A DNA stretch of 33,449 nucleotides from the NCBI GenBank assembly GCA_024707385.1, contig JANPZW010000003.1, positions 1 through 33,449 on the forward strand, given 5' to 3'. A program made the position numbers and the translations under genes. The stretch comes from Cellvibrionaceae bacterium. GTDB taxonomy: Bacteria > Pseudomonadota > Gammaproteobacteria > Pseudomonadales > Cellvibrionaceae. Under the pieces are notes generated by a model. It made no database searches, was not told the DNA's origin, and saw only the letters and a list, made by a program, of their open reading frames with translations. How positions within the stretch are numbered: position 1 is the stretch's first letter; each line of letters begins with the position of its first letter. Below, in pieces: positions 1-8,994 of the stretch.

Positions 1-1565
1 TCAATTTGTCACCACGCAGACTAGCGCATAATCGGTTATAGGCTTCTGCGGTGCGGCGCGGGTTCTGTTGGGCAATCGGTGCGGCGCCAACCAAATCAGC
101 ATCGAACAAACGGATAGCCGTTTTAATCAGAAGATCGCGCCATTGTTCGCGGAGGGGAATAAACACCATATCTTCATTGTCATTTCTCGCTTGCTCAATT
201 AGTGAGCGCAAAAGTCGATAAAAACCACTTTCCGTTTGTGACCAAAAACCAGCCTCGATAAAACTGTAATCACCACGCGCATCAGCATCATCTCCGAACC
301 ACGAAGATTTAACTGCACCACGTAAATAGAACGACGCTAAGTCAGCGGCTTCTAGCCAGCGTTGAATTTCACGCTGAACTGCGTTTAATTCCTCTTTATT
401 CTTTTCTGATAAACCATAAAGTGGCAGCGTGGATTCATACCAGCACCGCGCTTTCATATTGTCCATATCATAGCCAAAAGCGTATAGACGGCATTGCTTG
501 CCTTTCAAGCGCTGTGCGTCCAATACATAGGAAACTATGGATGCAGGCTGAACTTTCTTTTTTATTACCATGAATACCTAAGGACCATGCCAACCAATGT
601 TTATAGCCAATTCCACCAGGTTGCGGGTGTAGCGGTAACATTTCTCCGGGCTTGTTTTCATAATAAGGCGAGAGCGGATGACTCCAGCCTCCTTTATAAT
701 CGAAGCCCTTAGCTTTTGTGACGTAGCGATCCACCAATACGTCAGAGTGGCGACCACAACAATCGCAATTACCCGCAGAAACATGCTTAAAATCCAAACG
801 GATTCGCCGCGGCATTCCCCAAAAATTGTGCGCTGGGTGAACTTGTATTGGTGTTAACTTCCCGCCCTCCGACTGAAGGGCATTCATAGCTCTAACCCAT
901 AGGAAGCTATACTCAAGAGCTGACTTACTCGCATCACCGTTAGTCGCAAGAAAATCTGATCTTCTCTTGATGTTTAGCCAAACCGTTTGCCACAAAGAAT
1001 GTGAGTCTCCCGCAATAAGAATTGTCGTCAAAGGACCACCGCCGCGAATAGACGTATTGTGCCCTTGTCCGCCGCTTGGGGCGTTGGTTTGCAGTGTAAA
1101 CAAGGCGGTTGCCGCACAGCTACAGCAAAGAGCGTTCACAGTATCGCGTTTGACAAAATGGTCTTTATTTTCTTTTAAGGTATTCTCTCCGGGAGCATCA
1201 ATGAGCAACCCAGAGATTGGATTAAACTCCTTTTCCTTAACACCTTCGGTTCTCAAAGAAAAATCCTGCATAAACCGCGCGCCTTCGCCATCAAAGACAA
1301 ACGCTTCACGAACAGATTCAAACCATTTTTTTAACTCATCCGCACTCGGCGGCTCCTCGCTCCATTGCTTCCATTCTGCCTCCGAGTCCATCGGGGTGGT
1401 TGTCTGAATCAAACCAATCAGAAACTGAATAAGCGTCCCATTAAAATCTGGACGGCACGCATCCAGAGCGACAAACGCCGGTTCCGTTATTTGAATCGGA
1501 GTAATCCAATCCTGTTCACCGTTTTCTCTGCGCACAGGTATCCAGGCTTCATCTAATAAATTCAT
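1..1565 (-). CDS. casA: Type I-E Cascade large subunit Cse1/CasA (Cas8e), partial and frameshifted
   Basis: Large subunit of the type I-E Cascade complex, which in this family recognises the PAM and recruits Cas3. The N-terminal part (1565 down to about 563) has the Cse1 opening LLDEAWIPV, the NALCCSCAATALF segment, the GGGPLTT glycine-rich loop and a cysteine cluster NCDCCGRH. After about residue 334 the frame breaks at a run of six T on the plus strand (558-563). Dropping one base continues the protein as KKKVQPASIVSYVLDAQRL and on through YAFGYDMDNMKARCWYES to the window edge, where it is still open, so the C-terminus lies outside. Read without correction, the frame stops at 468. The start ATG overlaps the cas3 stop as ATGA, implying translational coupling. 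Family assignment is sure; whether the gene is really broken is not. Confidence 0.88.
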
Positions 1566-4318
1566 TCGATAAACACTCCTTCATCATTTTCCTGAATTTG
1601 TTGTAAGCCCATTTGCTTACAGTAAATCCATGTGTGCAGCTGGGCGGTTTTGTTTTGATCGGAAGTCCATGCTTGCGCAACCCAATTCCCCGTTGAATCC
1701 TCTTCAAGCGGTAACAATAATGACCACTTACCTTTATCCGGCAATGTCTCCATTACACGATTGTATTCTTCAAGCAGGGCTGCCTTTACTGGCTGTACGC
1801 GGGCAATCAAACGCTCCGCCACTTTTACGGTGCTGTATGCCCAAGCGTGATTGTGTTGTATCCATGGCACCAATCGCTCACCGTTCCAGCGGGCCAGTAC
1901 CACGCTAATGCTTTGCTCGCCCAGGCGCGATGGTGTTTTGGCTTCACTCCACCAATCCATCACGTCTCCTCGCTTATATCCCGAGACTAAAGTCAGCGTA
2001 TTATTTTTGGCGTGACTCGAATCAGCCATCTGTTGACCTCGTACTTTCAAATTGGCTTGCTGCAGGCCCTTGGGGATCTCAGTGCCAGCATCAAAAACCT
2101 GTTCAATAAGCTGACGCGCATCGGATGGCATGTTAAAGCTGCCACGCTGCAACGCTTTTGCCGTCAACCAGAGCTGACCATGATCTGGATACACAAACCC
2201 CGTTTTAGGTAAAACGTTTTTTATCCAGGTATCAGGTGGTTCTGTCATCCATTCAGGTGCATATATCCACATGCATGGATCACCGCGTTGATCTTTGCTG
2301 CCCTCTAAAAGTCGATTGCCGTGCAGATCTCGAGCATGGCGCTGTAGCCGGCCAGCTCGCTGTATCAACCGGTCGATAGGTGCCAAATCAGAAATCAGCA
2401 GATCAAAATCCACATCCAGTGATTGTTCAATTACCTGGGTTGCGATGACCAAACGCCCACGACGCTCCCTCTCAGTGCTGGTCTTGCCAAATTTTTTAAT
2501 TATTTCTTCTTCGGTCTTCAGCCGGTCACTTAAACAAAACCGGGCATGAAATAAAGTAATGCGGTCATCAGCGACGCTATCCGCGAATAATCGATAGGCA
2601 TCCAGAGCATCCGCAATGGTATTGCGTATCCAGCAAACACATTTGCCAGCATCCAACGCTTCGAGCACGACATTTTTGACGTGCGCAACTTCGTGTTGAT
2701 AAGCAATCAATACTTTTCGAATGACCGCCTGGCGCGTTGCAACTTGCTCTTGATAAAGAAAATCAGGATGGCATTGTTGCCATCTGGTCATTAACGGATA
2801 GGCATCTACGGTAATAGATGGCGCCTGCATACCACGACCTTTGGCATATGCAGAAAGCAACCTTTGTTTAATATGGCCAGGCAGCGTGGCCGACAGCAAG
2901 ATCGCACTACCTCCAGCACGGGCATGGAACTCCAACAAAACTTCCAAGACCCCTTGCATATAGGCATCACACGCATGGACTTCGTCTACTACCAACACTT
3001 TGCCAAAAAGTCCCAATAATCGCAGTGATTGATGCTTACTATGCAACACGCCAAGCAAAACTTGGTCAATCGTACCTACTCCCACTTGCGCCAAAAGCGC
3101 GCGCTTATTGTGATCTGCCAACCATGCTGTGCAACGTGCACTGGCGGTCTCGTCGGATTGTTCGGGATCATCTTCTGTCTTTGACGGCTGAACTATAGTT
3201 TTCGCAAAATCGTCCACCAGATTGCGGCTGCCATGCGCCAGCACCAAGCTCGTATCATCCGCAAATAAACTGGAGTAAACATCGGCAATGCGTTCATACA
3301 TGGCATTTGCTGTTGCCATAGTCGGTAACGCCACAAAGAAGCCATTTGCATTGCCAGACATCATCAATCGATAAGCCAACGCAATAGCTGCCTCCGTTTT
3401 TCCCGCACCCGTGACATCTTCCAGTAGATAAATTTTCGGCGAAACACTTAGATCCAGGTCATTGACGGATTGTTGTAAGGGTGATGGTTCTTTGATTTGG
3501 GGAAAAAGATCAGCAAAACTCAAATTTTGTTTCACCGCGCATGGAACAACGCCACTTTCAGAAAGAGCCTTTTGGGCATAAGAACGTGTTTTATGCCAAT
3601 ACTCGGAAAGTGAAATTTCCTCCGCGCTATATTCAAAATATTCGGTATTAGAACCTAGCCAGTCCGCCAATACAGCAATTCCCGTAAACCACCAGGACAG
3701 CATCTGACTCAACTTCTCACACTGCGCTTCAGTGAGATTCCCGAATATGGTTTTTTCCGAACCGGATATGAAGATAACCTGTATTTGTTCTACAAACTCT
3801 CTTATTGCCATGCGGTCCCGCTTGGAGAAATGGTCGTCGCTGGCGCAATTAGGGGGAGACGGCTTGGGAGGCTGGCCGTGATGACCTGTGACGGCGCGCA
3901 TCCAGCAATCCAAAGCAGTTTGAGGAGCCTCAATCCAGCGGCCTTCGGCAAGCTCATCTGCCAAACGGTCGTTCCAATACCACTGACCTAGCGAATCGTG
4001 TCGTTCGCTATAACTTCTTTCAGGGTTGGGCTCTCGACCCTGAAGCTGCTCAAAAAGCTCAGGCTTTTGCGATTGGAACGCCTCACTGAACTTACCCAGG
4101 TCATGAATCGCAAGCCAAAAACTCGCCCAGTTCAGCCAAGTCTCTTTCGAGCAGCTCAGTTGCTCGCAAAAGAATCGTGAGAGAGCGTCATGTTGGGTTA
4201 GATATTCCCTGCCAACAGCCGCCACATCCAAGCTATGGTATGGCAGCAGGTGATAATTCGGTCCGGCGGATTGCGGGTCTTTTTTCGCTTTGCCCCAGTA
4301 GCGGTGATACGTTGCCAT
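1562..4318 (-). CDS. cas3: CRISPR-associated helicase/nuclease Cas3 (HD + DExH)
   Basis: Effector nuclease-helicase that degrades DNA marked by Cascade. The N-terminal HD nuclease domain shows H28 (YHSLDV) and H72-D73 (AIHDLGKF). The SF2 helicase has Walker A VTGAGKTEAA, a DEVH box (VVDEVHACD), SATLPG (motif III) and QRAGRLQRH (motif VI). About 918 aa, usual for a fused type I Cas3. I place the start at the ATG at 4318, because AGGA lies 7 bases upstream and family proteins begin close to this point; the frame is open further up to a GTG at 4381, which has no ribosome binding site. The stop overlaps the cse1 start by 4 bases. The remaining cas genes would lie beyond the left edge. No repeat array or leader is visible next to it. 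Confidence 0.95.
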   Translation of the reverse strand: MATYHRYWGKAKKDPQSAGPNYHLLPYHSLDVAAVGREYLTQHDALSRFFCEQLSCSKETWLNWASFWLAIHDLGKFSEAFQSQKPELFEQLQGREPNPERSYSERHDSLGQWYWNDRLADELAEGRWIEAPQTALDCWMRAVTGHHGQPPKPSPPNCASDDHFSKRDRMAIREFVEQIQVIFISGSEKTIFGNLTEAQCEKLSQMLSWWFTGIAVLADWLGSNTEYFEYSAEEISLSEYWHKTRSYAQKALSESGVVPCAVKQNLSFADLFPQIKEPSPLQQSVNDLDLSVSPKIYLLEDVTGAGKTEAAIALAYRLMMSGNANGFFVALPTMATANAMYERIADVYSSLFADDTSLVLAHGSRNLVDDFAKTIVQPSKTEDDPEQSDETASARCTAWLADHNKRALLAQVGVGTIDQVLLGVLHSKHQSLRLLGLFGKVLVVDEVHACDAYMQGVLEVLLEFHARAGGSAILLSATLPGHIKQRLLSAYAKGRGMQAPSITVDAYPLMTRWQQCHPDFLYQEQVATRQAVIRKVLIAYQHEVAHVKNVVLEALDAGKCVCWIRNTIADALDAYRLFADSVADDRITLFHARFCLSDRLKTEEEIIKKFGKTSTERERRGRLVIATQVIEQSLDVDFDLLISDLAPIDRLIQRAGRLQRHARDLHGNRLLEGSKDQRGDPCMWIYAPEWMTEPPDTWIKNVLPKTGFVYPDHGQLWLTAKALQRGSFNMPSDARQLIEQVFDAGTEIPKGLQQANLKVRGQQMADSSHAKNNTLTLVSGYKRGDVMDWWSEAKTPSRLGEQSISVVLARWNGERLVPWIQHNHAWAYSTVKVAERLIARVQPVKAALLEEYNRVMETLPDKGKWSLLLPLEEDSTGNWVAQAWTSDQNKTAQLHTWIYCKQMGLQQIQENDEGVFIE

Positions 4319-4384
4319 GATTGCGTCCTGTTCATCGGCTAGTGATCCTAAGATTAGCCGCACCTCACCAAAGCGCAACACTGG

Positions 4385-4413
4385 ACATAATCACATGTAA
4401 AGCAATATTGCAG
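4385..4413 (-). promoter_or_regulatory. Possible cas operon promoter
   Basis: On the minus strand CTGCAA and TTATGT are separated by 17 bases, with TGA directly before the -10 hexamer (extended -10). Transcription would start near 4377, about 60 bases upstream of the cas3 ATG. The hexamers match weakly, so this is a candidate only. Confidence 0.25.
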
Positions 4414-4523
4414 GTCACTCCGCACTCTGCGCTCACAATGCGGAACTCACGTAAAAATCCGTAAATCCGGTTTACAGGTGCGGGGGTGTGGAATTTTCCA
4501 GGGTGGTTTTTGAGGCATGCGTC

Positions 4524-4547
4524 ACAGCCTGCACGGCTGTGTTTTTA
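4524..4547 (+). terminator. Rho-independent terminator without an obvious upstream gene
   Basis: A perfect 7-bp stem (CACAGCC/GGCTGTG) with a 5-base loop is followed by five T. It is oriented on the plus strand, but the only gene to its left reads on the minus strand. The 395-base gap 4319-4713 otherwise holds the cas3 leader on one side and the META promoter on the other. The terminator may close a small untranslated transcript beginning around 4390-4450, or block antisense transcription coming from cas3. Confidence 0.6.
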
Positions 4548-4664
4548 ACAGGAGGGAGGCCGCGTTAGACCAACTGAATATCGCGTCACAAAATCCAAAT
4601 TTCCATGCACGATTTGGGTGGATTTACTTCCATAAGCTTCCGCCCACCTCTGTTATGGATGCCG

Positions 4665-4692
4665 TTGGATGCGTATAAATACGCGACATAAT
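4665..4692 (+). promoter_or_regulatory. Sigma-70-type promoter of the first META/DUF1552 module with spacer palindrome
   Basis: TTGGAT (4665-4670), a 16-base spacer and CATAAT (4687-4692), 22 bases before the lipoprotein ATG. The spacer contains the dyad GCGTAT-aa-ATACGC (4671-4684), which could be an operator. The -10 context CATAATAAC and the 22-base distance to the ATG recur at the second copy. Confidence 0.5.
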
Positions 4693-4713
4693 AACCATCA
4701 TAAGGGAGGCCAT

Positions 4714-5433
4714 ATGAAACGTATTTTGCTTTGGGGTGCCGTTGTGTCTTTGGTGGCATGCGGCGGGGATAATACGGATAACACGTCCAGCAGTTCGAGC
4801 AGCTCCGGCGGTTCCAGCTCCAGCAGCAGTTCCAGCGGCGTCGATATTTCGTCGGGCGGGTTAACGGATGTGCTTTGGCATTTGCGTTATATGGAAAATG
4901 AACTCGGTGTGCGCCAGGCCAGCGATGTTCCCATGACTTTGCGCTTCGATGAAGATCTACATATGGACGGCACGACGAGCTGCGGGCCTTTTGGTTCGAC
5001 TTATCGCTTTCGCCACGATGCCATCAGCTTTACCGATGCACCGAATTTGCCTTTCGCTTGTCCACCCAGTCCATGGTCGCCTTTGGAGCAAAATTATTAC
5101 GCCGCATTAAATAGCGTTGTCCGATTTTCAGTTGATGATGCCCGTTTGACGTTATTGACCGAAAACAATATGCGCTTGATCTACGAGACCACCGACAGCA
5201 AATGTGCAACGCCCACAACGATTGCCGGTGAAAAAACGACTGACTTGCCATCGATATCCGTGTCGTTGACATCGGACCAACCCATTGATGTATTGATTCA
5301 ACGACTCAGAGGTGACTACCCGGATCTGCAAATCGGCTGCTCTACCAGCGACAGCCAAATTCAGGTATCGGTCAATCCAGTTACGCTGCAGTATTTGCGC
5401 TGCCGCAGCGATATCACCACGATCAGTTATTGA
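4714..5433 (+). CDS. META-domain lipoprotein with polyserine linker, copy 1
   Basis: Predicted outer-envelope lipoprotein of 239 aa. MKRILLWGAVVSLVAC is a lipoprotein signal with lipobox LVAC and C16 as the lipidated residue. A polyserine/glycine linker follows (about residues 25-45), of the kind common in secreted proteins of Cellvibrio and Saccharophagus. From about residue 50 the sequence resembles a META (HslJ-like) domain: W-x-L-R-Y, then LRFDEDLHMDGTTSCGPFGSTY. A C-terminal region with conserved spaced cysteines ends in LQYLRCRSDITTISY, nearly identical to copy 2. The start is chosen at 4714 because AAGGGAGG lies just upstream; an in-frame ATG at 4669 would put charged residues before the signal. 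Twenty-two bases separate it from the DUF1552-like gene. The function is unknown. Confidence 0.85.
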   Translation: MKRILLWGAVVSLVACGGDNTDNTSSSSSSSGGSSSSSSSSGVDISSGGLTDVLWHLRYMENELGVRQASDVPMTLRFDEDLHMDGTTSCGPFGSTYRFRHDAISFTDAPNLPFACPPSPWSPLEQNYYAALNSVVRFSVDDARLTLLTENNMRLIYETTDSKCATPTTIAGEKTTDLPSISVSLTSDQPIDVLIQRLRGDYPDLQIGCSTSDSQIQVSVNPVTLQYLRCRSDITTISY

Positions 5434-5455
5434 GAAGCGAGCAGGGAATCCGCCT

Positions 5456-6517
5456 ATGAAAACTTTTATGAGTAACCAGTGCACGCGACGCCAACTTCTG
5501 CAAGCCACCGCTCTTACTGCCGGGCTTGCATCACCACTTCTGACAACTCACGCCGCGCTGGCGCCCCAGCGCAATCGGGTGATTTTTGTATATACCCCAA
5601 TGGGCGCGCCCATTGACTGGTGGGAGCCGCGGGCATGTGGCAGTACGATTTTTTTACCTCGCGCATCTGCGCCTCTGAATCCGGTAAAACATCACTGTGT
5701 CTTTTTAAATAATTTATATGTTCCCTACGCTGGCCCTGGGTTTACCCCAAAAGTGTTGGGAGGCGGCAGTGGCGCCAGCGGTGACACCACATTGGATATT
5801 CGCCTGGGAGAAGCTCTTAGCGCTGGCGTGCAGTTGCCAAATCTGCACCTGAGCACGGGGGAATATACGGAGGTGGCAAGCCACAAGGAAAACACCAAGA
5901 TTGCGTTTGCACACGATGCCGCCGCCAACTACGAAACCTTGTTCGACGCGAGTAATCAGGAGCTCAACACGCCAATCGACAAGAAATTCCGCGCTGAATT
6001 AGCGGCACCCACGCCTCCAGATTTTGATAAAAAAAGTGGATCAGCTCATTGAATTGAGCGCATTGGCTCTCAGCCGCAATACCACCAACGTGATTACGCT
6101 GATGTGGAGTGACTGCGAAGGCGGTTTTCATTTGCCTGAATCTTTCACGCAGTTTCCACGCCAAGATTTTCATTATGCCGCGCATATGCACGGTGAATTT
6201 TATGCGGCATTCCGCGCTTATTTGACTGGCAAGCTGGCGTATTTAATCCAGCTATTGGCGATGATGCGGGACCAATATAATCAAAGCCTGCTGGACACGA
6301 CCCTGGTCGTGCATGTGACGGATCAGGGAGACGGGAGCAATCACCTGGGCGAGAAAGCTCCCTTTCTGCTTGCCGGCGGCAAAATCTTTTCCGCAACGGC
6401 GCAGTGGTGGATGTTAACCGCAAGACACAAAATGATCTGATGGATACCATAGCGGCCGCTTATGGCTTGCAGGGTGTGCAGTACGGATCTGGAGTGATCG
6501 ATGGTTTGAGAACGTAA
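5456..6517 (+). CDS. DUF1552-like Tat-exported protein, copy 1, with two compensating frameshifts
   Basis: Exported protein of unknown function; DUF1552 resembles sulfatase/phosphatase-like DUF1501 proteins. It begins with a twin-arginine-type signal (TRRQLLQATALTAGLASPLL), then RVIFVYTPMGAPIDWWEP. Compared with the intact copy 2 the frame breaks twice. One extra A in the A7 run at 6029-6035 gives a premature stop at 6052. One A is missing in the A4 run at 6381-6384. Correcting both gives 353 aa (copy 2 has 351), with FDKKVDQLIELSALALS continuous across the first site, LDTTLVVHVTDQGDG between the two, and GKNLFRNGAVVDV across the second, ending at 6517. Both breaks are in homopolymers. It forms a probable operon with the lipoprotein upstream. 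Confidence 0.8.
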
Positions 6518-6530
6518 TCGATGGTTTGAG
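6497..6530. repeat. Short direct duplication at the end of DUF1552 copy 1
   Basis: The 14-mer ATCGATGGTTTGAG occurs at 6497-6510 and again at 6517-6530, a 20-base period. The first copy is coding (IDGLR) and the second lies after the stop. It looks like a small slippage duplication. Confidence 0.7.
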
Positions 6531-6548
6531 GATTTAGGTTGCGCAAAC

Positions 6549-6606
6549 GGAGGAACTCCGGCTCTCGACTCCTCGCCCGCCTTAGGGTGTCGCTGCGCGT
6601 TCCTCC
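6549..6606. repeat. Inverted repeat in intergenic spacer
   Basis: GGAGGAAC (6549-6556) and GTTCCTCC (6599-6606) could form an 8-bp stem closing a GC-rich, internally structured 42-base segment. It lies between DUF1552 copy 1 and the small membrane protein and has no T tract, so it is not a simple terminator. It could be a member of an interspersed repeat family; one copy is seen here. Confidence 0.4.
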
Positions 6607-6684
6607 TACCAACCTCCGCGGCATTCATGTATAAAAGCCCCTGTATGCGAACACCAACTCATCCAAATGCATAGCGAGGCTTGC

Positions 6685-6861
6685 ATGAAATTGAATTTTT
6701 TAAAAGCAAGCCAGGTTTTGCTGATACTTGGTCTAATCCTGCTTGTGGTCAGCTATTTTGTTTTTGATTTTCAGAATTTGATTCTCAACCTGTTGATGTA
6801 CGGCGTACTGACCCTGGGATTTTTGCTGAACTTTATTGGGGTTTTGACGAAGCCGCGTTAG
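6685..6861 (+). CDS. Small two-segment membrane protein
   Basis: A 58-aa protein, MKLNFLKASQ then two hydrophobic segments (about residues 10-24 and 30-51) joined by FDFQN, ending in KPR. The ATG at 6685 has a GAGG-like site just upstream; an ATG at 6667 in the same frame adds six residues. I do not recognise the family. It sits between the two META/DUF1552 modules in the same orientation, so it may belong to the duplicated unit or merely be caught between copies. Confidence 0.55.
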   Translation: MKLNFLKASQVLLILGLILLVVSYFVFDFQNLILNLLMYGVLTLGFLLNFIGVLTKPR

Positions 6862-7042
6862 CGGCTGCTCTAACTAATTCGAAATCGCGCTAGCGGCTCT
6901 GACCAGCTTGTCGCTGCCCCGCAGGACCTTTCTGAAGATTGCGTCACAAATTTAAAAATCCATTCTAGCACCCGGTGAACGCGCTCTCGTAAGCCGGCGT
7001 CCTCCTCTGTTATATGCCTCGAAAAATCAGTATACCGGCGTT

Positions 7043-7048
7043 CATAAT
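7043..7048 (+). promoter_or_regulatory. -10 element of the second META/DUF1552 module
   Basis: CATAAT followed by AAC, 22 bases before the ATG, exactly as at copy 1. The -35 is unclear (TCGAAA about 18 bases upstream) and the spacer palindrome of copy 1 is lost. Other upstream blocks are shared with copy 1, notably GCGTCACAAA and CCTCTGTTAT, showing that the duplication included the leader. Confidence 0.4.
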
Positions 7049-7069
7049 AACAATTACGAGGAGCTTCAT

Positions 7070-7844
7070 ATGAAGCGTATTTTGCTCTGCAGTGCCCTGC
7101 TGTCATTAGCGGCCTGCGGCGGCTCAGGCAATGAGTCATCCAGTAGTTCAAGCTCAAGCGGGTCCAGCAGCTCCAGTGCCAGCAGTTCGTCTTCCAGTGC
7201 ATCTTCCAGCAGTTCGGGCGGCGGAAACGGTGGTAGCTTACCGGCATCCGTGACCAATACCACTTGGCAATTGCGTTATCTCGATACACCCCTGGGAATC
7301 CGGCGGGCAAGTACGGCTTCCATGACCTTGCGTTTCAATGAAACCAACGGCGTTGAAGGCACCACCGCTTGCGGGCAGTTTTCCGCATCCTATTGGACGC
7401 GCCACAATGGAATGGGTTTCGCCGAGGCGCCGCGCGTGCCGTTGAATTGCGCCCCCCAATACCGGCTCGCTGCTGGAAAAGGATTATTACGCGGCGCTGA
7501 ACAATATCGCGAATTTTTCCGTTGACGGCGCCAAGTTGATATTGACCACGTCTGATAACACCACGTTGGTATATGAGCCGAGCGGCGTTAAATGCACCTC
7601 GCCCATTTCTATCGGCGGTGAGCCAAGAGCAGACCAGCAAGCCCCATGGCAGCCGGTCCAGCTGGTATTACAGACGGCGCATCCGATCGCGCAATTGACT
7701 CAAAGCCTGGAAACGGATTACGCCGATCTGGAATTGCTCCCTGCGGAAAGCTGTGGAACTGATGAGCTCGCGGTTGCAGTGAATCGGCTCACCTTGGAAT
7801 ACCTGCGTTGCCGTAGCGACCTCACCACAATCACTTACCGCTAG
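7070..7844 (+). CDS. META-domain lipoprotein with polyserine linker, copy 2, frameshifted
   Basis: Paralogue of the 4714-5433 gene. Signal MKRILLCSALLSLAAC with the lipidated Cys at 16, a longer polyserine stretch (about residues 22-49) ending GGGNGG, then the META-like domain (TTWQLRYLDTPLG, LRFNETNGVEGTTACGQF). The frame breaks in the C6 run at 7452-7457: with one C fewer the protein continues NTGSLLEKDYYAALNNIANFSVDGAKLIL, matching copy 1 in sequence and spacing, and ends LEYLRCRSDLTTITYR at 7844 for 257 aa. Uncorrected, the frame stops at 7525. GAGGAG lies just upstream of the ATG and the gene is 17 bases from the next one. Function unknown. Confidence 0.82.
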
Positions 7845-7861
7845 GCGATAGAGGCATTTAC

Positions 7862-8917
7862 ATGAAAAATTTATCTTCGAGTATCTGGACCCGACGTCGA
7901 CTGCTGCAAGCAACAGCTCTGGGAGCCGGAATGGCATCCTCCCTGACGCCGGTTAGCGCCCTTTCAGAACAACCCAGCCGCGTTATTTTTGTTTATGTCC
8001 CTATGGGCGCATCCAAACAGATGTGGCACCCGACAGAATGTAATGGCGGCATTGCGTTGCGCCCCGGCTCAGCCCCACTGGAGCCGGTGAAACGTCACTG
8101 CGTTTTCTTGAATAATCTCAACATGCCCGATGGCGGCCTTGGGGTTGCCCAGGTATCACTGGGGGGCGGATTTACCGACGCTCGCGCCTCCACTCTGGAT
8201 ATCGTTCTTGGCGACGCTTTTAACGGGAACGTCCTCACGCGAAATTTACATTTGGGTGCCTACTCGGGGCATGACGTGGTGAGCATCCGAAGTTTTAACC
8301 GAGTTCCCTTTGCCCAAAGCGCCGCAGCCGTGTACGACTCATTGTTCGGCGATGACCGGGAGGCCAACACACCTCTTGATCAAAAATTCCGTGCGGAATT
8401 GGCGTCATCCGAAATTGTGCATTTTGACAAAGAAGTGGATTTGCAAATTGAATTGAGCGCGTTGGCTTTAAGTCGCAACGCGACAAATGTGATCACGCTG
8501 ATGTGGGGTGATTACCTGGGAAATTTTTCTCTACCGGAATATTTCACTGCGTATCCCAGAATGACGTATCACGAAGCCACACACCATTCACACGAACTCT
8601 ACACATTGTACCGGGCTTATCTGTCCGCCAAATTCGCTTATTTGATCCAATTGCTGGAAGTGATGAAGGACGAAAACAACCAGAGCCTGCTGGATACCAC
8701 TCTCGTGGTGCATCTGGCCGATCAGGGCGACGCAGATATTCACGGTAGCGAGAACGCGCCCTTCTTTATTGCCGGTGGCAAAAATCGCTTTCGCAATGGC
8801 GCTGTTTTGGATGTGAAAGGAGCGAACCAGTACGACCTGATGGACACCATCGCAGCGGCCTACGGTGTGGACACTCAATACGGCACCAGCAAGATCGACG
8901 GGCTGACGTTATCCTGA
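7862..8917 (+). CDS. DUF1552-like Tat-exported protein, copy 2
   Basis: Intact 351-aa paralogue of the 5456-6517 gene. The twin-arginine-type signal is TRRRLLQATALGAGMASS, followed by RVIFVYVPMGASKQMWHP, VKRHCVFLNNLNMPD, IELSALALSRNATNVITLMWGD and LDTTLVVHLADQGDADIHGSENAPFFIAGG. The last block resembles the metal-site or core region of DUF1552/DUF1501 proteins. A GAGG site lies just upstream. It is shorter than many DUF1552 proteins (often over 400 aa, from memory). The conserved pairing with a META lipoprotein suggests the two act together at the cell surface; the substrate is unknown. A terminator follows. Confidence 0.8.
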   Translation: MKNLSSSIWTRRRLLQATALGAGMASSLTPVSALSEQPSRVIFVYVPMGASKQMWHPTECNGGIALRPGSAPLEPVKRHCVFLNNLNMPDGGLGVAQVSLGGGFTDARASTLDIVLGDAFNGNVLTRNLHLGAYSGHDVVSIRSFNRVPFAQSAAAVYDSLFGDDREANTPLDQKFRAELASSEIVHFDKEVDLQIELSALALSRNATNVITLMWGDYLGNFSLPEYFTAYPRMTYHEATHHSHELYTLYRAYLSAKFAYLIQLLEVMKDENNQSLLDTTLVVHLADQGDADIHGSENAPFFIAGGKNRFRNGAVLDVKGANQYDLMDTIAAAYGVDTQYGTSKIDGLTLS

Positions 8918-8961
8918 GGACCGGCTTCTGAGGACTGACTGAATCTCTCCTGAGCACGCTA

Positions 8962-8989
8962 CTCCGGGCGGACAACTGCCCGGAGTTTT
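8962..8989 (+). terminator. Rho-independent terminator after DUF1552 copy 2
   Basis: Perfect 8-bp stem CTCCGGGC/GCCCGGAG with an 8-base loop, followed by TTTTA. It ends the second module just before the convergent SIMPL gene. Confidence 0.8.
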
Positions 8990-8994
8990 ATCAA

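Noticed and set aside
4539..4569. Remnant of a second small membrane protein gene (TTTTTAACA...CCGCGTTAG resembles the end of the 6685-6861 gene)
   Set aside because: Only the last few codons are similar and part of the match is the T tract of a terminator; too short to support a duplicated gene.
4783..4842. Serine-codon repeats (AGC/TCC) in the lipoproteins as a possible CRISPR or satellite
   Set aside because: They are in-frame low-complexity codons of a polyserine linker, without spacers.
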